Part shown: positions 1 through 7,916 of the stretch, one piece after another
Layout of the letters: each line of letters opens with the position of its first letter
How positions within the stretch are numbered: the stretch's first letter is position 1
Source: Anaerotignum faecicola
GTDB lineage: Bacteria > Bacillota > Clostridia > Lachnospirales > Anaerotignaceae
Direction of reading: 5' to 3'
Length of the DNA: 64,000 nt
Assembly: GCF_003865035.1 (NCBI RefSeq)
Contig: NZ_BHVZ01000012.1
Coordinates: forward strand, 1-64,000
Translations under genes and position numbers: made by a program
Notes under the pieces: model-generated
Seen by the model: the letters and a program-made list of their open reading frames with translations, nothing else
What the model was told of the DNA's origin: nothing
Databases searched by the model: none

Positions 1-736
1 CACCAACGGGGTCGATGTTTTCCATACCGCAGATGGTGATGGCATGGTCGGTACCGTTCACGCATAACCTCGAATTCGAGTTCCTTATAGCCCTTTACGC
101 TCTTTTCTACCAGAAACCTGATGCACAGGGGAAAGCTTCAGCGCATGCTTCATGATTTCCACCCAGTTCAAGCTTCGTTATGGGAAGCCGGCCGCTGTTG
201 TGCGCCCAGTGTGAAGGCAGGACGCAGCACAACGGGATAATAACCGATTTCATTTGCCGCTGCGATGGCTTCTTCTACGGAATAATAAAGTAATCTGAGG
301 AGGGGGATAACGGGCTCACCGATGGATTGGCACATTTCCTTAAACAGCTCACGGTCCTCCGCACGTTCGATGCTATCGATAGGAGTCCCCAGAAGCTCAA
401 CCTGACACTCCTTCAGGATGCCCTTTTTTCCAGCTGCATTGCCAGATTCAGACCTGTCTGTCCGCCGATACCGGGAACAATGGCATCAGGTCTTTCGTAA
501 CGCAGGATTTTTGCAACATATTCCAGAGTCAGAGGTTCCATATAAACCTTATCCGCAATGGTGGTATCTGTCATGATGGTTGCGGGGTTAGAATTAACTA
601 ATACAACCTCAAAGCCCTCTTCCTTCAAAGCCAGACACGCCTGCGTGCCGGCATAGTCAAACTCTGCTGCTTGACCGATTACAATGGGGCCGGAGCCGAT
701 AATCAGAATTTTCTTTAAGTCTGTTCTCTTTGGCAT
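1..736 (-). CDS. carB: Carbamoyl-phosphate synthase large subunit, N-terminal part, frame-broken
   Basis: CarB makes carbamoyl phosphate from bicarbonate, ATP and ammonia for pyrimidine and arginine synthesis. The clean frame (413-736) begins [20 protein letters not shown], the typical CarB ATP-grasp start, with a GAGGAGG ribosome site before the ATG at 736. After LAMQLEK the frame is lost at a run of six T (plus strand, near 425) where seven would restore [20 protein letters not shown]. Further left the protein can be followed only by switching frame several times: [58 protein letters not shown]. The last lies near residue 235 of a roughly 1070-residue family, so most of the gene is outside the window. 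Many single-base indels with perfect family sequence between them suggest poor sequence quality rather than decay. It lies downstream of pyrC on the same strand. Confidence 0.85.
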
Positions 737-826
737 AATGTTTTGTTCCTCCTCATGTTCTTTTTACCTGTTTATACCTATTATATAGCTATTTCATTTA
801 TATAGCTATTTCTATCTGTTTCTATT

Positions 827-2094
827 TTACAGTGTTTCATCCTTCCATGCAATGCTGCCGTGATACATTGTCAGCCTGCAGGCACCAAAAACCTTTTCTC
901 CTGCGAAGGGCGTTGCTCTGCCCATGCTCAGGAAGTCATCTGGGTTGATGGTGTATTCCTTATCCAAATCGTAAACCGTCAGGCTTGCAGGCTGTCCTTC
1001 TTCCAGAGGTGTGCCGACACAGAAGCGGTTTCTGGGATTGGTGTGCATCAACTCGATGAGCTTTTCCAGAGAAAGTACGCCTGTTTTCACCAGCTTGGTA
1101 TACAGAATGGGGAAGGCAGTTTCCAGACCGACTACACCCATCAGGCTCTTTTCCAGACCTCTGCTCTTTTCCTCTGCGGAGTGGGGAGCGTGGTCTGTCG
1201 CAATCATACCAATCGTGCCGTCGAGAATACCGGCAATCAGTGCTTCTCTGTCCTCCTCGCTGCGGATGGGGGGTTCATTTTAAAGCGTCCGTCCTCCTGC
1301 AGCATGGAATCATTCATGGTCAGATAATGCGGCGCGGTTTCGCAGGTCACATCCAACCCCTCTGCCCTTGCCTTGCGGATGAGTGCCACGCTTTCCTTTG
1401 TGGAGATGTGGCAGACATGGTATTTCACGCCGGTTTCCTTTACCAGCTGCAAATCTCTCTCAATCTGCTTCCATTCGCTTTCGGAGCAGATACCCCGATG
1501 CCCATGTGCCTTTGCATATTCGCCCTTATGAATATAGCCGCCCGCAAGCAGGGAATTATCCTCGCAGTGCGCGGCAACAATTTTGTTGTAAGTGCTGATT
1601 TTTTTCATTGCTTCACGCATGATTTCATCATTTTGCACACCACGCCCATCATCAGAAAAGGCGCAGACATCATTGACGATTTCGTCATACGCCGCCAATT
1701 CCTCACCTTTTTCGCCTACCGTAATCGTGCCGTAGGGAACAACCTGAATGCAGGCGGTTTCGCGGATTGCCTTTAGCTGCACCTCCAGATTTTCCCGACA
1801 ATCAGGGACGGGGTTCAGGTTCGGCATGGCGCAGACTGCCGTATAGCCGCCATGTGCCGCCGCAAGGCTGCCGCTTTTGATGGTCTCCTTATAAAAAAAG
1901 CCCGGCTCTCTCAGATGCACATGAACATCAATAAAACCGGGAAAAACAAAGCAGCCGTTTAAATCATAAACGGAACAATCTGCCTGAGGTGTGCGGTTGG
2001 AAATTTCGTGAATCATACCGTTGGCGATAAATACGTTGGATTTCATGAATTTGCCATGAACAAATACAGTTGCATTCGCTAGAATATAGTCCAC
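827..2094 (-). CDS. pyrC: Dihydroorotase, with one apparent single-base frameshift
   Basis: Class I dihydroorotase, a zinc amidohydrolase that cyclises carbamoyl aspartate to dihydroorotate in pyrimidine synthesis. Start is GTG at 2094 with AAAGGAGAG about 8 nt upstream. Visible are the metal motif DVHVHLREPG near residue 55, the lysine-ligand region, and TCETAPHYLT. The frame breaks near 1270 at a run of six C (coding strand). One extra C joins RFKMNPP to IRSEEDREALIAGILDG and then to the downstream frame with IATDHAPHSAEEK, giving a full-length protein of about 420 residues. The conservation on both sides of the break argues for a sequencing deletion; a true frameshift mutant cannot be excluded. 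carB follows about 90 nt downstream and no carA lies between. Confidence 0.88.
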
Positions 2095-2152
2095 TGTCTT
2101 CTCTCCTTTCGTCGCTAACTTGGTTCTAAACTTATTTTTATCTAAATCTTCA

Positions 2153-2181
2153 ATACTATATCATAAAGGAATAGTAGTGTC
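2153..2181 (-). promoter_or_regulatory. Predicted sigma-A promoter for pyrC
   Basis: Minus strand TTGACA (2181-2176), a 17-nt spacer and TATAGT (2158-2153), about 60 nt upstream of the pyrC GTG. This is a near-consensus vegetative promoter, divergent from the purE promoter. I see no attenuator typical of PyrR in the short leader. Confidence 0.65.
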
Positions 2182-2236
2182 AAGATATAGTTTTTTCGGA
2201 ATTTTCCGTTACAAGAGAAAGTGTTTTGGGAATTTG

Positions 2237-2265
2237 TTGACACTGCAATTTCGTTGTGTTAGACT
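2237..2265 (+). promoter_or_regulatory. Predicted sigma-A promoter of the purE operon
   Basis: TTGACA at 2237-2242, 17-nt spacer, TAGACT at 2260-2265. Transcription would begin near 2272, just ahead of the ZTP aptamer, leaving a leader of about 215 nt before purE. Confidence 0.7.
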
Positions 2266-2285
2266 AAATTTGTAAATTTATGCGG

Positions 2286-2430
2286 TTTTTTGCAACTGAC
2301 GGAACAGGTGGGCAACCACAGGGGAGCAAAGGACTTAAGAAAATCAAGCAGTGCAGAACTGCTTTTTGTCGACCGTCTGGGCAGTCTGTTTCTGTAATAC
2401 GGAAGTAATGCGGAATCGGACTGCCTTTTT
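2286..2430 (+). promoter_or_regulatory. ZTP (pfl) riboswitch with overlapping terminator
   Basis: The segment matches the pfl/ZTP aptamer: ACTGACGGAACAGGTGG, loop GCAA, CCAC, then GGGGAGC, and after a variable hairpin the signature CCGTCTGGGCA. P1 can form between 2286-2293 and 2326-2333. P2 is GTGG/CCAC (2308-2311 with 2316-2319). The pseudoknot GACGG (2298-2302) with CCGTC (2373-2377) is fully complementary. A terminator stem GGCAGTC (2380-2386) with GACTGCC (2419-2425) followed by TTTTT shares bases with the conserved CTGGGCA, so ligand binding should prevent termination, an ON switch. ZTP and ZMP build up when 10-formyl-tetrahydrofolate is short. The family identity is from recall of the consensus; the switch direction is inference. 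Confidence 0.9.
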
Positions 2431-2488
2431 CTGTTTGTTCCGTAGGGAAAAAAGACAGGATGTTTTAGATTTTTTGAGGAGGTAACCC

Positions 2489-2983
2489 ATGAAGAAAATT
2501 GGTATCGTTATGGGCAGTGACAGCGATCTGCCTGTAGTGGAAAAAGCGATGGCAACTCTGGAGAAATTCGGTGTTCCTTTTGAGGCGCACGTTTATTCTG
2601 CACACAGAACGCCTGTAGAGGCAAGCGAATTTGCAAAGGGCGCAAGGGCAAATGGCTTTGGTGCCATCATTGCGGCAGCGGGAAAGGCGGCACATCTGGC
2701 AGGTGCCATGGCGGCAAATACAACCCTTCCCGTAATTGGTATTCCTATCAAATCCTCCACATTGGATGGATTGGATGCTCTGCTTTCCACCGTACAGATG
2801 CCGGGGGGACTTCCTGTTGCAACCGTAGCCATTGACGGTGCGGAAAATGCAGCGCTTCTGGCAATCCAGATTCTGGCTGTGGAGGATGCGGCTCTGACAG
2901 AAAAGCTGGACAATGCAAGAAAAGAAGCAGCCGAAAAGGTTCTGGCAAAGAATAAGGCACTGGAAGAAAAATACGCAAAATAA
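2489..2983 (+). CDS. purE: N5-carboxyaminoimidazole ribonucleotide mutase, class I PurE
   Basis: First gene of the de novo purine operon; PurE forms CAIR. The 164-residue protein has the class I hallmarks GSDSDLPVVEKA near the start, the SAHRTP loop near residue 40, and MPGGLPVATVAIDGAENAAL. The usual GGAAHLPG loop reads GKAAHLAG, a form I recall from other Clostridia. No purK is present in the window, so the supply of N5-CAIR, or direct carboxylation of AIR, cannot be judged from here. GAGGAGG lies 8 nt before the ATG. Confidence 0.95.
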   Translation: MKKIGIVMGSDSDLPVVEKAMATLEKFGVPFEAHVYSAHRTPVEASEFAKGARANGFGAIIAAAGKAAHLAGAMAANTTLPVIGIPIKSSTLDGLDALLSTVQMPGGLPVATVAIDGAENAALLAIQILAVEDAALTEKLDNARKEAAEKVLAKNKALEEKYAK

Positions 2984-3030
2984 GTTATTTCATATAAAAA
3001 ATATAAGGACAAAGCGAGAGGAGAAAAAGA

Positions 3031-4068
3031 ATGAAAAGCCATAGTGAAAGCTATAAAGCAGCAGGTGTAGATATTACAGCAGGGTATAAAGCAGTGGAGC
3101 TGATGAAGGAGCATATCGCAAAGACCATGTCCGCAGGGGTAATGGGTGATATCGGCGGCTTCGGCGGTCTGTTTGAATTGGATATGACAGGCATCACAAA
3201 ACCCGTACTGGTCAGCGGTACAGACGGCGTTGGCACAAAGCTGAAATTGGCATTTCTGATGGATAAGCATGATACCGTAGGGATTGACTGCGTGGCTATG
3301 TGCGTAAACGATATCATTTGTGTTGGTGCAAAGCCCCTGTTCTTCTTGGACTATATCGCAGTCGGCAAGAACTTCCCCGAAAAGATTGCCTCCATCGTTA
3401 GCGGCGTGGCAGAAGGCTGTGTGCAGTCCGGTGCGGCACTGATTGGCGGCGAAACAGCAGAAATGCCCGGTTTCTATCCCGAGGATGAATACGATCTGGC
3501 AGGCTTCTCCGTAGGTGTTGTCGATAAGGATAAAATCCTGAACAACAAAACCATCAAAGAGGGCGATGTGATTTTGGCTCTGCCCTCCAGTGGTGTACAT
3601 TCTAACGGCTTCTCTCTGGTGCGTCGTGTGCTGGATGTAGAAAATGCGGATATCAAAACACCTCTGGAAAGACTGGGTGGTAAATCCATCGGCGAAGCAC
3701 TGCTTGCACCCACAAAGATTTATGTAAAGCCTATGCTGGCGCTGTTTGAAGAGGTGAAGGTAAAGGCGGTTTCCCATATCACAGGCGGCGGCTTCTATGA
3801 AAATATTCCCAGATCTATCCCCAAGGGCTTTGGCGCGAAAATCAATAAGGCAAGCCTGAAAACACCCCCCATTTTTGAACTGATTATGGAAAAGGGCAAC
3901 ATTCCTGAAAGAGATATGTATAACACCTTCAACATGGGCGTTGGCATGAGTGTGGTTATTGCAAAAGAGGATGCGGAAAAGGCACTGAAAATTCTGAAGG
4001 CAAACGGTGAGGATGCGTATATTATGGGCGAAATCATCGCCTCCGAGGAAGGTGTTGTCATTGTCTAA
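3031..4068 (+). CDS. purM: Phosphoribosylformylglycinamidine cyclo-ligase (AIR synthetase)
   Basis: PurM closes FGAM to AIR using ATP, step five of purine synthesis. The 345-residue length is normal. Family motifs seen are [20 protein letters not shown]-like [31 protein letters not shown] and [16 protein letters not shown]. The start has GAGAGGAG upstream. The coding end overlaps the purN start by 8 nt, indicating translational coupling. Confidence 0.97.
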   Translation: MKSHSESYKAAGVDITAGYKAVELMKEHIAKTMSAGVMGDIGGFGGLFELDMTGITKPVLVSGTDGVGTKLKLAFLMDKHDTVGIDCVAMCVNDIICVGAKPLFFLDYIAVGKNFPEKIASIVSGVAEGCVQSGAALIGGETAEMPGFYPEDEYDLAGFSVGVVDKDKILNNKTIKEGDVILALPSSGVHSNGFSLVRRVLDVENADIKTPLERLGGKSIGEALLAPTKIYVKPMLALFEEVKVKAVSHITGGGFYENIPRSIPKGFGAKINKASLKTPPIFELIMEKGNIPERDMYNTFNMGVGMSVVIAKEDAEKALKILKANGEDAYIMGEIIASEEGVVIV

Positions 4069-4669
4069 GACAAGGATTGCCGTATTCGTTTCCGGCGGCG
4101 GCACAAATTTGCAGGCACTGATTGATGCGGCAAAAAGAGGGGAAATCCCCAGCGGCGAAATCGCATTGGTGCTGGCAAGCAATGATAAGGCTTATGCACT
4201 GACAAGAGCGGCAGAAAACAATATCCCTTCTGTTGTGGTAAAGCGCAAGGAATTTGAAACACAGCTTGCGTATGAGGAAGCCGTGAAGGCGATTCTTGCG
4301 GAAAACAGCATTGATATGATTGTTCTGGCAGGCTTTATGTCCATCCTCAGTGAAAACTTCACAGCTGCATACCCTAAGCGTATCGTAAATGTGCATCCCT
4401 CTCTGATTCCTTCCTTCTGCGGTAAGGGCTTCTATGGGCTGCATGTGCACGAGGCGGCACTGGCGTATGGCGTAAAGGTGACGGGTGCAACGGTGCATTA
4501 TGTAAATGAAATCCCCGATGGCGGCGAAATCATTTTGCAGAAGGCAGTGGAAATCGAAGAAGGGGATACCCCTGAGGTACTGCAAAGAAGAGTCATGGAG
4601 CAGGCGGAATGGATTCTTCTGCCCAAGGCAGTGGAAATGGTGGCAGCAAGACTGCAGAAAGGACAGTAA
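4061..4669 (+). CDS. purN: Phosphoribosylglycinamide formyltransferase
   Basis: PurN transfers the formyl group of 10-formyl-tetrahydrofolate to GAR. I choose TTG at 4061 (reading [20 protein letters not shown]) because GAGGAAGG sits 7-8 nt upstream inside purM; an upstream in-frame ATG at 4007 would add 18 residues unlike the family. The protein is about 202 residues with the folate-site stretch [20 protein letters not shown], the [17 protein letters not shown] block and PDGGEIILQ. It uses the same cofactor whose shortage the upstream ZTP riboswitch reports. Confidence 0.94.
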   Translation: MSKTRIAVFVSGGGTNLQALIDAAKRGEIPSGEIALVLASNDKAYALTRAAENNIPSVVVKRKEFETQLAYEEAVKAILAENSIDMIVLAGFMSILSENFTAAYPKRIVNVHPSLIPSFCGKGFYGLHVHEAALAYGVKVTGATVHYVNEIPDGGEIILQKAVEIEEGDTPEVLQRRVMEQAEWILLPKAVEMVAARLQKGQ

Positions 4670-4675
4670 AAAAGC

Positions 4676-5395
4676 ATGAATGTATATAAAAAGGATACCA
4701 TGAAGAATTTGGTAAAGGATAACAGCTATGTGGGTCGCGGCATTGTCATCGGCAAAACAGAGGATGGCACAAAGGCGGCAGTGGCTTATTTCATCATGGG
4801 GCGCAGCGATAACAGCCGCAACCGTATCTTCAAGGAGGAGGGTGAGGATGTTATGATTTATCCCTTCGATGCATCCAAGGTGGAGGACCCTTCTCTGATT
4901 ATCTACGCACCCATCCGTAAGCTGGATGGCAAGCTGATTGTGACAAACGGCGACCAGACAGATACCATCCGTGATTTTGTTGTTGCGGGCAAATCCTTTG
5001 AGGATGCACTGGAAACCAGAGAATTTGAACCCGATGCACCGAACTGGACACCCAGAATCAGCGGTATGCTGACCTTCGCAGAAAATGATTTTACATATAA
5101 AATGAGTATCCTGAAAAGTGCGGATGAAGCCGGCACAGCCTGCAACAGATTCACCTATTCCTACAAGGCAATCGCTGGAGTAGGGCATTTCCTGCATACC
5201 TATATGGGCGACGGCAGCCCTCTGCCTACCTTTACGGGCGAGCCCGAACGTGCAAGCATCCCCAACGATATTGATGCATGGACAAAGGAAATCTGGGAAA
5301 ATCTGAATGAGCAGAACAAAATTTCCATCTATGTACGCTTCACAGACCTGAAAACAGGTGCGGTTGAAAATAGAATGATTAACAAAAATGTGTAA
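4676..5395 (+). CDS. IMP cyclohydrolase, PurO-like (separate from AICAR transformylase)
   Basis: This 239-residue protein matches the IMP cyclohydrolase family related to archaeal PurO, which closes FAICAR to IMP, the last step of the pathway. Visible are YVGRGIVIGKTEDGTKAAVA near residue 19, MGRSDNSRNRIF, TNGDQTDTI and a C-terminal YVRFTDLKTGAVENRMI. It is unrelated to the MGS-like cyclohydrolase half of bifunctional PurH. AGAAAGGAC lies upstream of the ATG and only 6 nt separate it from purN. The following gene supplies the transformylase half, so the two reactions usually fused in bacterial PurH are split here. Confidence 0.9.
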   Translation: MNVYKKDTMKNLVKDNSYVGRGIVIGKTEDGTKAAVAYFIMGRSDNSRNRIFKEEGEDVMIYPFDASKVEDPSLIIYAPIRKLDGKLIVTNGDQTDTIRDFVVAGKSFEDALETREFEPDAPNWTPRISGMLTFAENDFTYKMSILKSADEAGTACNRFTYSYKAIAGVGHFLHTYMGDGSPLPTFTGEPERASIPNDIDAWTKEIWENLNEQNKISIYVRFTDLKTGAVENRMINKNV

Positions 5396-5435
5396 GCATT
5401 GTTGGCAGAACAGGGAAGAAAGGAGTTTTTGGCAA

Positions 5436-6620
5436 ATGAAAGAATTTGAATTGAAATATGGCTGTAATCCAAACCAGAAGCCTGCAAAAATCTTTATGGA
5501 GGACGGCAGCGATCTGCCCATCGAAATCCTCTGCGGCAGACCCGGCTACATCAACTTTCTGGACGCATTCAACAGCTGGCAGCTGGTAAAGGAAATCAAG
5601 GAAGCACTGGGTATGCCTGCGGCAACCTCCTTCAAGCATGTAAGCCCTACCTCTGCGGCAGTCGGCACACCCATGAGTGATGCGCTGAAAAAAGCCTGCT
5701 TCGTGGATGATATCGAGGGTCTGGATGATTCCCCTCTGGCATTGGCTTACGCAAGAGCAAGAGGGACAGACAGAATGTCCTCCTTCGGGGACTGGATTGC
5801 GCTGAGTGATGTTTGTGATGCAACAACCGCAAAGCTGATTAAAAGAGAGGTTTCCGATGGTATCATTGCGCCCGGCTATACAGAGGAAGCACTGGAAATT
5901 CTGAAAACAAAGAAAAAGGGCAACTATAATATCGTAAAAATCGACCCTGCCTATGTGCCTGCGGTGCAGGAAAAGAAACAGGTTTTCGGCATTACCTTTG
6001 AGCAGGGCAGAAATAACTTCGCCATCAATAAGGCTCTTCTGGAAAATGTAGTAACAGAAAACAAGAACCTGCCTGAGGAAGCAAAGCGCGACCTTATTAT
6101 CGCATTGATTACACTGAAATATACACAGTCCAACTCCGTTTGCTTCGCAAAGGACGGACAGGCAATCGGCGTTGGTGCAGGGCAGCAGTCCAGAATCCAC
6201 TGCACCAGACTGGCAGGCAACAAAGCTGACATCTGGCATCTGAGACAGCATGAAAAGGTTCTCAATCTGCCTTTCCTGCCCACCGTAGGCCGCCCCGATA
6301 GAGATAACACCATCGATATTTATATCTCCGATGATTATGAGGATGTTCTGGCTGAGGGTACATGGCAGACATTGTTCTCTGAAAAGCCCGAGCCTTTGAC
6401 AAAGGAAGAAAAGAAGGCATATCTTTCTACAATCAAGGGTGTGGCACTTGGCTCCGATGCATTCTTCCCCTTCGGTGACAATATTGAACGTGCGGCAAAG
6501 AGCGGCGTTAGCTATATTGCAGAGCCCGGCGGCTCCATTCGTGATGATAATGTAATTGAAACCTGCAACAGATTCGGCATGGCAATGGCATTCACAGGCA
6601 TGAGATTGTTCCATCACTGA
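5436..6620 (+). CDS. purH: Phosphoribosylaminoimidazolecarboxamide (AICAR) formyltransferase, stand-alone
   Basis: A 394-residue protein homologous to the transformylase part of PurH, which formylates AICAR (ZMP) with 10-formyl-tetrahydrofolate. It begins MKEFELKYGCNPNQKPAKIF with AAGAAAGGAG about 10 nt upstream, so the earlier in-frame codon at 5388 is rejected. Family motifs include SFKHVSPTSAAVG, the LKYTQSNSVCFAKDGQAIGV block, GAGQQSRIHCTRLA and the C-terminal SGVSYIAEPGGSIRDD. The N-terminal cyclohydrolase domain of common bacterial PurH is missing, as expected beside the PurO-like gene. Its substrate ZMP is the precursor of the riboswitch ligand. Confidence 0.95.
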   Translation: MKEFELKYGCNPNQKPAKIFMEDGSDLPIEILCGRPGYINFLDAFNSWQLVKEIKEALGMPAATSFKHVSPTSAAVGTPMSDALKKACFVDDIEGLDDSPLALAYARARGTDRMSSFGDWIALSDVCDATTAKLIKREVSDGIIAPGYTEEALEILKTKKKGNYNIVKIDPAYVPAVQEKKQVFGITFEQGRNNFAINKALLENVVTENKNLPEEAKRDLIIALITLKYTQSNSVCFAKDGQAIGVGAGQQSRIHCTRLAGNKADIWHLRQHEKVLNLPFLPTVGRPDRDNTIDIYISDDYEDVLAEGTWQTLFSEKPEPLTKEEKKAYLSTIKGVALGSDAFFPFGDNIERAAKSGVSYIAEPGGSIRDDNVIETCNRFGMAMAFTGMRLFHH

Positions 6621-6652
6621 TTAAGAAAAGATTGGAAAGGAGCTTGCGAAAA

Positions 6653-7915
6653 ATGAAAATTGTGGTAGTTGGCGGTGGCGGCAGAGAGCATGCCATCATT
6701 AAGAAAATCAAAGAAAATCCACAGGTAACGGAGCTGTATGCACTGCCCGGCAACGGCGGCATTGCTAAGGACGCGACCTGCGTAGATATTGCGGCGAAGG
6801 ATGTGGAAGGCGTGGTTGCCTTCGCAAAGGAAAAGGGCATTGATTTTGCTGTTGTTGCACCGGATGATCCTTTGGTTCTGGGTATGGTGGATGCGCTGAA
6901 CGCAATCGGTATTCCTTGCTTCGGGCCTGATAAAAAGGCGGCAATTCTGGAGGGCAGCAAGGTGTTCTCCAAAAATCTGATGAAAAAATACGGCATCCCC
7001 ACAGCGGCGTATGAAGTGTTTGATGATATGGAAAAGGCGTTGGCTTATCTCGAAACCGCACCTCTGCCGACCGTTGTGAAGGCGGATGGTCTGGCACTGG
7101 GTAAAGGCGTTATCATTGCAGAAACAAAGGAGCAGGCACAGGATGCGGTGCGCTCCATGATGGCGGATAAGGTGTTCGGCGCAAGCGGCGACCATGTCGT
7201 AATCGAAGAATTTATGACAGGTCCCGAGGTTTCCGTTCTTGCCTTCACAGATGGCAAAACAATGGTTCCTATGGTTTCCGCAATGGATCATAAGAGAGCC
7301 TTGGATGGTGATAAGGGTCTGAATACCGGCGGCATGGGGACGATTGCACCCAACCCCTTCTATACTGAGGCTGTAGCAAAGGAATGTATGGAAAAGATTT
7401 TCGTACCGACTATGGAAGCGATGAACAAGGAAGGGCGCACCTTTAAGGGCTGCCTGTTCTTCGGTCTGATGATTACACCTGCCGGCCCCAAGGTAATTGA
7501 ATATAACTGCCGCTTCGGCGATCCCGAAACACAGGTAGTTCTGCCTCTGCTGGAAAGCGATTTGCTGACCATTATGCAGGCGGTAGCGGCTGAAAAGCTG
7601 GCTGATGTTGAGGTAAAATTCAGCGATAAGGCGGCTTGTTGTGTCATCATGGCATCCGCAGGCTATCCCCAGAGCTATGAAAAAGGCTTCCCCATCACAT
7701 TGCCCGAAAAGGATCAGCTGATTTTTGTTGCAGGCGCAAAGAAAGAGGGCGGCAAGCTGCTGACAAACGGCGGTCGTGTGCTTGGTGTTACGGAAATTGC
7801 GGACACCTTGCCTGAAGCAATCGCAAAATCCTATGAAGCTGTAAAAACAGTGAAATTCGATAACGCTTTCTATAGAAACGATATTGGGAAAAAAGCCCTT
7901 GCGGTGGAGGTATGA
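6653..7915 (+). CDS. purD: Phosphoribosylamine-glycine ligase
   Basis: PurD joins phosphoribosylamine and glycine to GAR, an ATP-grasp reaction. The start at 6653 gives MKIVVVGGGGREHAIIKKI and has GGAAAGGAG 10 nt upstream; the alternative at 6632 would include the ribosome site. Motifs are KADGLALGKGV, ALDGDKGLNTGGMG and EYNCRFGDPETQ. The 420-residue length is normal. The stop overlaps the purL leader, with the purL ATG 1 nt after the TGA. Confidence 0.97.
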   Translation: MKIVVVGGGGREHAIIKKIKENPQVTELYALPGNGGIAKDATCVDIAAKDVEGVVAFAKEKGIDFAVVAPDDPLVLGMVDALNAIGIPCFGPDKKAAILEGSKVFSKNLMKKYGIPTAAYEVFDDMEKALAYLETAPLPTVVKADGLALGKGVIIAETKEQAQDAVRSMMADKVFGASGDHVVIEEFMTGPEVSVLAFTDGKTMVPMVSAMDHKRALDGDKGLNTGGMGTIAPNPFYTEAVAKECMEKIFVPTMEAMNKEGRTFKGCLFFGLMITPAGPKVIEYNCRFGDPETQVVLPLLESDLLTIMQAVAAEKLADVEVKFSDKAACCVIMASAGYPQSYEKGFPITLPEKDQLIFVAGAKKEGGKLLTNGGRVLGVTEIADTLPEAIAKSYEAVKTVKFDNAFYRNDIGKKALAVEV

Positions 7916-7916
7916 A

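Noticed and set aside
1..736. carB as a true pseudogene
   Set aside because: The indels are dense, partly homopolymeric, and end abruptly near 1.3 kb; family sequence between them is perfect, which suits read error better than mutation.
2593..4182. 529-codon open frame on the minus strand opposite purE-purM-purN
   Set aside because: It is antisense to three well-supported genes, rich in Cys, His, Phe and Ile as expected of a shadow frame, with no recognisable domain or ribosome site.
4058..6617. Long minus-strand frames opposite the IMP cyclohydrolase and purH genes
   Set aside because: Composition and lack of start signals mark them as shadows.
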